From: Amaranthus tricolor
Taxonomy: Eukaryota; Streptophyta; Magnoliopsida; Caryophyllales; Amaranthaceae
NCBI RefSeq assembly: GCF_026212465.1
Contig: NC_080062.1
Location: 4,990,865 to 5,054,864 of the forward strand
Reading direction: 5' to 3'
DNA length: 64,000 nucleotides
The notes under the pieces are model-generated. The model did no database searches. It saw only the letters and a list, made by a program, of their open reading frames with translations, and was not told the DNA's origin. Within the stretch, counting starts at the first letter, position 1. Each line of letters opens with the position of its first letter. This document shows positions 56,928 through 64,000 of the stretch, piece by piece. Made by a program: the position numbers and the translations under genes.

Positions 56928-58663
56928 TCATAAAGTCAGATCCAAACATGTCTTTGATTGTTCAGTATTCCCACAACTTGTAGGATCTTTTTCCTTCAAG
57001 AACTTATAATTATCTTTATGCCCTGTACTCATTTTCTTTGATCGATCGTATATATTATCATTAGAAGCTAGGGTTAGAGAAAGATCCAGATCCATGGCTT
57101 TTCTTTTCTTTCCAAATTCATGGTTATTTTCCCTTGGGGTTGCTATTTTTGTAAAGGGACTAATTGCTAGGTTAAACTCCATGCTTGCCCTAATTGGCCT
57201 AATACTTGTGAATTGACATGATAATAAGGATGCATTGGTTTGGATTATTGGATCTTGTTTGTGGGCTTGTTGGGTTATCCAATTTGACCCGATTTGAGAC
57301 ATATCGGATCCGGTTGAAGTTCCAATTGTATATGGAGCGTAAATCTGGTTGAATTCATATGGTCTCCATGAAGAATCATCATATCTTGTTGCAAAAAAAT
57401 AAATAATTAGTTTAAGATATTAAATAAAAGAAAATTAAAACTTATAATAAAATTCTCACATTTTAATTAGTATATAAAAATTCATCTAATTATATATTTT
57501 TTGATTGTTTTATCTGTTAACACTTGGTGAGGTTTATTATTTCCTAAAACCATATAGTAGTAGGAAGATTAGCTCACAAGTCAACAATTCACTATTTTAT
57601 CGATGTGGAATCTTGTCTCACATATGAAGTATTTCCAACACTCCCCCTCACATGTGAGCCACATCATACCAGGAACCACCTTCGGCTCCGATACCATATT
57701 AGGCCGTGACAATTCGTCACATAATTTTCACCGTGACCCACTCGTGTGGACATGGGAGACCCGTGGGCTTGAGCCTACAAATCCACGAGTCAAGAGCGTT
57801 GACTTGCACATACACTTGGTGAGGTTCATTATTTCCCAAAACCATATGGTAGTAGGAAGATTAGCTCACCCACTATATATGCAAGTCAACAACCCACTAT
57901 TTTATCGATGTGGGATCTTGTCTCACATGTGAAGTATTTTCAATAATATCCGTATATGTGAATTGTGACCATCTATTGATGCAGATATGTCATCCAACAA
58001 CAAGAAGTTTGAGTACAGTTAAATAATCTTAAAATGCAACAAATTAAAAAGCAATCGAAAAGTAATTTACATGAATATATGATGGAGTATAATGGTGGAA
58101 TTTATATATATTAATTAACAGATCAGAGTTTTATTATTATTAAACTATGTAAATGCGTAGGATTTTTAAATTTTAATTTTCCTAAATAAAATTAACATAT
58201 TTATTGACCAAATGATTCCAAAAATTAAATTATTTATTCAATCTATAACCTGTAGGGTTTTGTTTTTTTACCTTAGACTAAAAGTAGATGTTCTTTGATT
58301 ATTGTAGCGTTGTAACATAGGTAGTTGGCTGAGATCAAAGATATTATCTCTTCCATCAATGAATATCTCTTGATTGTTCAAAGCTATTGTAAAAATAATC
58401 AATCAACAATTAACATCAAAATTAGAAAAAGAATTAAGTCACATAATTAACATTGCAATACCCTAATTAATTTATTTTTCAAAAAATTAATCAAATAACT
58501 TAATAAGTAGGAGCTAGATAGTTGATTACCTTGATTTGATTCATCAATCTTTTTGCTTCTGTACATCTAATAATAATAAAACAATTTTAAATAGTTAACA
58601 TCATGTTAAACAAGAATTTTTTTTTTTTGGCTTAATTAGGTTAAATTTCTAGATTGCTCATAA

Positions 58664-58756
<93 letters not shown>

Positions 58757-59434
58757 ACTTAATTAGTATGTACTAATTTTAGTTACCTGAAGATGACTCT
58801 TGACATGAGCAATACTTAGGCCTTTGACATTCATCAATTGAAGAACCAACTTAGGAGTTGCTCCTACACAATTTTATCAATTTTCATATCACAAAAATCA
58901 TTCAAAATAACCCTTAAATTAATTAAGTAGTTTTTGTCAGTTTAATTCTTTGTATAAGGGTTTGATTCTCACTTCCTAACTACAAGATCAATTTTCCTTC
59001 TTATCTCTCTAGAATCAAAAATTTTGAAGACTAATAAATAAAAGAAGATAAATTTAGCTAATTTATTAAAAGTCTAATTAACAAAAAAAATGTTACTTAC
59101 TTTCTTGACCTCCCAGCCTCTCAACGGCTTGTACAAAGCAAAGGTGGAGATCCGGTGTCCATCGGAGTCGAGGCGTCTTCGAACGGTTGTACGGTCGAAC
59201 AGATCCCGAGGAGGTGGGCGCCTTTTTATCGCCCACCTCCACGGTGCTCGAACTCGAGCTCAAACCATTTAATTTGCTATTGTTATTGCTGTTACTATTA
59301 TTATCATCCACTTCCTCTTTAGCTTCTTCTTCATCTTCTTCTTTTTTTTCATCTTCATACATAAAATCAAGTTTATATTCATTAGAAAGGCTAGATTTGT
59401 ACCCTTGTGTACTATCATTTTTTGCCCTAATCAT
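56928..59434 (-). CDS. GARP (G2-like) transcription factor with EAR motifs (5 exons)
   Basis: Exons on the minus strand are 59434-59101, 58863-58787, 58566-58530, 58383-58272 and 57384-56928. They join in frame with GT/AG introns to give 338 residues. The N-terminus has an acidic stretch (26-43) and a Ser/Asn-rich linker. The GARP Myb-like DNA-binding domain spans about 80-140, from RPYNRSKTPRLRW through AHVKSHLQ to MYR. The SHLQMYR signature and three-intron domain layout match the G2-like subfamily (At1g14600/At2g40260-type). DLDLSLTL (285-292) and a C-terminal LDLTL (334-338) are EAR motifs, which in this family recruit TOPLESS-type corepressors. It is therefore probably a nuclear transcriptional repressor. 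Intron 4 holds a TRIM-like element and another intron a (TA)n tract; coding looks intact. Confidence 0.88.
57520..57955 (-). mobile_element. TRIM-like LTR element remnant in intron 4 of the GARP gene
   Basis: Two direct repeats of about 120-130 bp (about 57526-57645 and 57815-57945) share ACACTTGGTGAGGTT, AGTAGGAAGATTAGCTCA, ATTTTATCGATGTGG and CTTGTCTCACAT. On the minus strand a G-rich tract (GTGAGGGGGAG) precedes TGTTGGAAATAC, as a polypurine tract precedes a 3' LTR. A primer-like TGGTATCGGAGCC is present at about 57684-57699. The whole is under 450 bp with no coding, as in TRIMs. The LTR copies are not fully collinear, so it may be truncated. Confidence 0.68.
58669..58751. repeat. (TA)n microsatellite in intron 2 of the GARP gene
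   Basis: About 40 TA units between exons 2 and 3. Confidence 0.95.
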
Positions 59435-59729
59435 ACCTAATTCTCTCTAATTTTACCTTTTGGATTCACCTATATGTTGTTTTCTCAAAATAATTTTATG
59501 ATTAAGGACTTTTTAAAAGGGTTGATTAGTATAAGACCAAAAGTAATAGGTAGGTCTTTTTAGGTGGGTATTATTATTATTGGAGGAAAAATAAATTAAT
59601 TTAAGAGAGAGGATGGGAAAAATTCCAGCATGTGAGGTATGGCAGAATTTGAAGAAATTCTTAACCATATTCTCTTCTAATAATATATTATTATTGTTAT
59701 TATTATTGTAATTAATTGTTAATCTAGGA

Positions 59730-59744
59730 GTATATATATAAATC
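59730..59744 (-). promoter_or_regulatory. Candidate TATA box of the GARP gene
   Basis: The minus strand reads TTTATATATATACTCC about 300 bases upstream of the start codon at 59434. A pyrimidine-rich leader follows. Support is positional only. Confidence 0.35.
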
Positions 59745-59759
59745 AAACAATTCTTTTCC

Positions 59760-61600
59760 TTGCTCCTTGTTCTTTATTTTTTTTGAAACTTCTTTCTTTT
59801 TCTTTGAATGATGATCTGTTGAGCGATGACTTGCAGTGCATGCTGATGTTTTGATTAGATATAAGCTAGGGCAACAAGCAAAGTTCTTATCACAATTCTA
59901 CCTAAAATCGATAACGAGATAGGATAGAAATCAATATACTTGAATCTTAGGATCGTAAAATCTTTCAAATATGTTTTAAAATTTATGTTATAGGATGATT
60001 GATTATTAGTCATATTTGTTCATAGTACGTAATTTATTTCAGAAAAAAACAACTAAATACTTTTTTAGTGCAGCAACATTTTTTTTAATTCGTCTGTTTT
60101 TTATACTTAACCCCCTCCTTAAAACACAATGTTAATGAACTTTTAAATGACAAAACATTTAGTTATACAAATATAAAATTATTAAAATTTACTTTTTTTC
60201 AGATGAAATAGGCTGAAGAAAGTAAATGACTAGAAAATTAAAAAAGAGAATAAAAGTGTACCTCTCTACTCAATAGCTTAACTTTTTTTAATATAAGGGT
60301 AGATTAAGGGAATAAAAGGGCTATTTTAGAATTGAACTCAAGACCTAACTTGAGTAAAACGATACTTGCTCCAATTAATAATAAGTGGACATTTGCGATA
60401 TAAAAACAATAAATAATTCTGTAAAATCCAATTAGATAATATTAATAATTTCAAAGAATATACTCCATATTGATTATTGAGTATTGACTCTATGTCTCAT
60501 TGCTTCTACAAAAAATAAAAAAAATAAAAAAAAATAAAAGAAAATCAATGTCTTTATTACAATTTCCTAGGCTGAATTATGGCAACCAAAATTAAAGAAA
60601 GACACAAGGATTATTCTTTCAGTGGATGTAGTCAACACAAGACAAGTGATCTACAGAAATAAAAATATAATACGTCTTCTTTTCAAAAAAATATGTATAA
60701 TTAATAAAATATCTTCTTTTCAAAATATATATATAATTAATTAATAATATGTCTTGCATATATACAGCATGTGCGTGATGTATCAATAATTATAATTGTG
60801 GACTAAATTATACACAGAGAATTATTAGCTAGGCAAATTATTTTTCATATATAGCATCAAGTACAAAATGAGAATCATATACTGATAATTATGTCTCTAA
60901 TATTGTAAGTTTATTTAATTATATTTATGCCTCCATATAATTATTTTTAATAACAATATATGAGACTGTTTCACTATAAGATATGCCTATACAATTAGTA
61001 ATATATGCATGAAATTACATTTTACCAATTTACCGAGGAATCAAAACAATGAATAAGTACATTACGAAGTGTAGAATTTTGAAGAGTAAGATGCCAACTA
61101 CTACTATTAACAAATATACTTTGTCTACAGTTGTTTAAAATAGACTCGATGATTAATAATTCACGTCCTTATAATTGAACCCAACTTTCATCCGACTTCA
61201 ACATGAATACATCAAAACTAATGTGGATTTTACACAATACACGATTTTAAACCGATTTGAAACATTTTATCGAAATTGACCTGCTCCGTCCCAATGAATT
61301 TACCTATTTTTGATTTTTGTTTTTCAAGGATTTTCACCATTTTTATTACTAGACATGATTTCATCACTTATACTTTCTATATTAATTCTCTCTTATTTTT
61401 ATTTAGCTCACTACTTTAATATATTGTAACTTCTTAATCTCGTATTAAAAGTAAATAGGGTTAATTCATTGTAACAAAAGAATATACACATAGATGGATG
61501 CATGAAGATTAGTACCCAATGTCAGTTACGATAGCATCCCATGTGCTGTTGACTCTTGTTATTGTAGACTTGTAGTACTAGTATCTACTACTTTGTTATG
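59760..61600. other. AT-rich intergenic DNA upstream of the GARP gene
   Basis: No gene or complete element is recognised. A GAGACTGTTTCAC remnant lies near 60960, and A/AAAT simple repeats lie near 60515. Confidence 0.5.
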
Positions 61601-61620
61601 GGAATACTCGAATAAAAATG

Positions 61621-62572
61621 TGTTAAGAATAGACTATGGCAATGGTGAAGAAATAATAATAAAACAAGTGTAAAGATAAATACCAAAACAGAGCACAACA
61701 ATGGAAGAAGTCAAACACACAATATATGAGGTATCTATGGATACCTCTCCCTCAAAATAAGTATCTTATCATTAATATAATCAGTAATACATTAATGACT
61801 CACCTTACAAGTTTTAAGAACAATATCCCAAAGCAAAGACCTCACCCTTAATGGTGGTCTCTCACAAACTTACTAATACAATGAAGAACTCTCTTGGATA
61901 AACCCTAGTTGCTTCTAGTGTATTCGCTTCACTCACATAACCCTAATGATGCTCTAAGACTCCTTATATAGTCATAAAACATATTAAACATACCTAGGAC
62001 AAAAGGCTTAAAAGCCTACAAAAAACCGCAACTAAAACAGAAACTTACTGCTTCGCGTGTGTTGTGCTTCGCTCGGGTCGAGCGTCTCTGCTCGCCTGGT
62101 CGAGCGAGTGGCCAGGACTCACTGTCTTGCTGCTGCTTTAAGGCTCGATCCAGCCCCATGCACTCAGCTGGTCGAGCGGCCCTCAAACCTTCCCAAACTT
62201 CGTGCCTTCCTGTCATTAAGGCACTCAAAACTATTCTCATCAATCACTTCATTGATTGAGCCAAAACATAAGCTCTCATACTTCTTTGCACTCACAACTT
62301 CGTTCTCAAACGTGCAAGCCAAAGAATAAGAAACGAGGTGATCAAACTCACCTCCATCATGGTGAGATTTGGAGCTTGACTCAACAGAATGAAATTATAT
62401 ATGCCCCATCTCTCTATCCTTGACCCTTGTCTTTCTTGTCCAATTATTTTGGCCTTCCTCTACTTTTAGTAGAAAAAATTGTCGAAAATAATTCAATTTA
62501 TCTATTGTGAATAATTTTATTTTTGAATTATTATTTAATAATTCATCATTTACTATATATTTGCTTCTAACA
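61621..62572. mobile_element. Possible solo LTR or LTR fragment
   Basis: The segment begins TGTTAAGAATAGACTATGG and ends TTGCTTCTAACA, TG/CA-type copia termini in either orientation. It has LTR-like content, including ACTCCTTATATAGTCATAAA and a GC-rich CGAGCG-repeated block at 62050-62200. I found no matching flanking duplication and no second copy, so the boundaries are tentative. The overlapping open frames at 62016-62329 are not convincing genes. Confidence 0.4.
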
Positions 62573-64000
62573 TACATTGTGATCTGAACCATCACAGCTT
62601 CACTCCCAGAACCATTAGAACGTACTGGGAGTAAATACATATTAAAAATAAGACAATTAAAAAATAATTAATAAATGAGAATATTAATAACAATAAGTAA
62701 AATATTGGATTATTTTTCACAGTTTTTCCTCTTTAAAAATTAAAAACCGCTAATAATTGTTCTTGGGGCGTTTGTTAATGATTATATGAACAATTTTTAA
62801 TAGTAAATTAGATTAAAATATTATTTTAAATTATATAAACATTAATTATACTTTCTTCGAGTCAGAAATATTCTTATATGGAATTTACACTAATATTAAG
62901 GCAAGATGAGATCCACATGGAAAAGTGGCCCACAAGCATATCGATAATTTACGAACTTATGAAAATAATAAAAATTAACTTAAATCCTTCCCTCCAACTT
63001 TTGGAAAATCAAGTAGTAGAAATTATTTTGGAAGGAAAATTTACCTCCTAAATTCAATAGTTTTATTGTAGAAAAATAAGATTAGTGGCATTATGAATAT
63101 TTATATTGTAGAAAAATGTTCATATAAGAAACTCAAATTCAAAAAAATAAATATTTTACATTTAAAATGATGTGTTAAACATGAACAATTAAAAGTAAAT
63201 ATTTTAAGTACGAAAATAAATGTTTTAACCTATTAAAAACTATCTCACAATGACACCGAGTTAAATGAGACTTTGTGTAAATATTATTGCAAAATTGTTA
63301 ATGAAAAAATGTTAACTACCAAATAAAAATGATTATTGCATTTTTTATGAGAAAACTAAGCTAAATATGCTTTCTGATTGTTTCTTTAAATTTGTCATAT
63401 TTTGAGAAAAAAATATCATTTACATAAATGTTAAGGTGTAAAGTCAACTTCCTAACAGTTCTATTGTCATTTTCTTCCCAGTTGATTTTTCTTTTCAATG
63501 GTCACTAAGACACCAACTCCAATTTTAATTTTGCAATTTTCAAGTAGTTTTTGAAATATGAGACCCTATTTATGCGGATCTCGTATCTCTTTACTATGAG
63601 GATGTCTGTCTTTTAGTCCCTTTTAATTAGGGCTATTAGGGATACTCATCAGCTATCTTAAATCGAGGGATTTTTTTACCGCATTTTCCTTTGCGGGTCT
63701 AAGTTATCGTTTTTCTTTCCTCCTTAAATCCTGATCATAATTTTCCTATGAACGAGAACATTGGATATGATATGATGATGAGGGGTGCTCACCATGAAAA
63801 TTGAATAGTAAGTGGATGTTCTATTATATTTTTTTATTCGATATTCAATTATTTAAAAATTAAAAGTTACTCTTATGAGAGATTGTTTCTTAGTGAGACG
63901 ACCTCAAAATAAGTACCTCATATGTTAATAATTTTATTAATTGGAGTTGGGCTATTCAGCTCGTGTATTAAGAATATTTTATGGTGAGATCGTCTTACAT
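62573..64000. other. AT-rich right edge with SINE-like and MITE remnants
   Basis: No gene is seen. About 63690-63785 ends with AACGAGAACATTGGATATGA then TATGATGATGAGG, similar to the 3' end of the SINE at 7577-7670. About 63885-64000 has GAGACGACCTC- and GAGATCGTCTTAC-type MITE ends, possibly continuing beyond the window. Confidence 0.45.

Noticed and set aside
62016..62329. Three overlapping frames around a GC-rich CGAGCG block
   Set aside because: The composition is repeat-like (LTR-type) and frames overlap on both strands with no domain.

Overview
This is a plant nuclear DNA window. It is AT-rich, with spliced genes on both strands and GT/AG introns. About half of it is transposable elements: LTR retrotransposons, solo LTRs, MITEs, SINEs and a CACTA end. 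The proteins are eudicot-like. Many small inverted repeats built on GAGACGGTCTC-type ends, together with the TGTAACACCC family of LTRs, would suit a Caryophyllales-type genome, but that placement is only a guess.

Host genes. (1) Positions 3-83 hold the last acidic codons of an unidentified plus-strand gene that enters from the left. (2) Positions 5276-6828 hold a three-exon gene for an 80-residue twin CX9C protein of the CMC2 family (cytochrome c oxidase biogenesis). (3) Around 8715-9300 lies a decayed U-box/ARM-repeat E3 ligase fragment. (4) Positions 25141 down to 10599 hold a 17-exon minus-strand gene whose spliced product (865 residues) is UGP3, the plastid UDP-glucose pyrophosphorylase of sulfolipid synthesis. 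Every junction keeps frame. (5) Positions 59434 down to 56928 hold a five-exon minus-strand gene for a 338-residue GARP (G2-like, SHLQMYR-type) transcription factor with EAR repression motifs.

Mobile DNA. UGP3 intron 3 carries a 3.6 kb solo LTR with a perfect TAAAG target duplication. Upstream of UGP3 sits a 1.1 kb LTR-derived fold-back element (GTTGG duplication), followed by a CACTA-type end. Positions 31822-49637 are an old minus-strand Ty1/copia element. It was later invaded by an 11.1 kb non-coding retrotransposon (34322-45413, TTTTT duplication; LTRs of 3.37 and 3.38 kb, no internal coding) and by a 2.7 kb solo LTR (45575-48283, TTTTC duplication). Next to it, 50260-55059 is a very young plus-strand copia element with 177 bp LTRs and a polyprotein broken by one in-frame stop.

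The most unusual signal is shared by the long-LTR elements. Each of the TGTAACACCC-type LTRs whose 3' end could be read on the plus strand finishes in a 74-75 nt palindrome. All of them carry an internal stem-loop whose stem sequence differs between families but mostly keeps its pairing.

All exon joins, target duplications and repeat comparisons were made by eye. None has been confirmed by alignment or transcript data.
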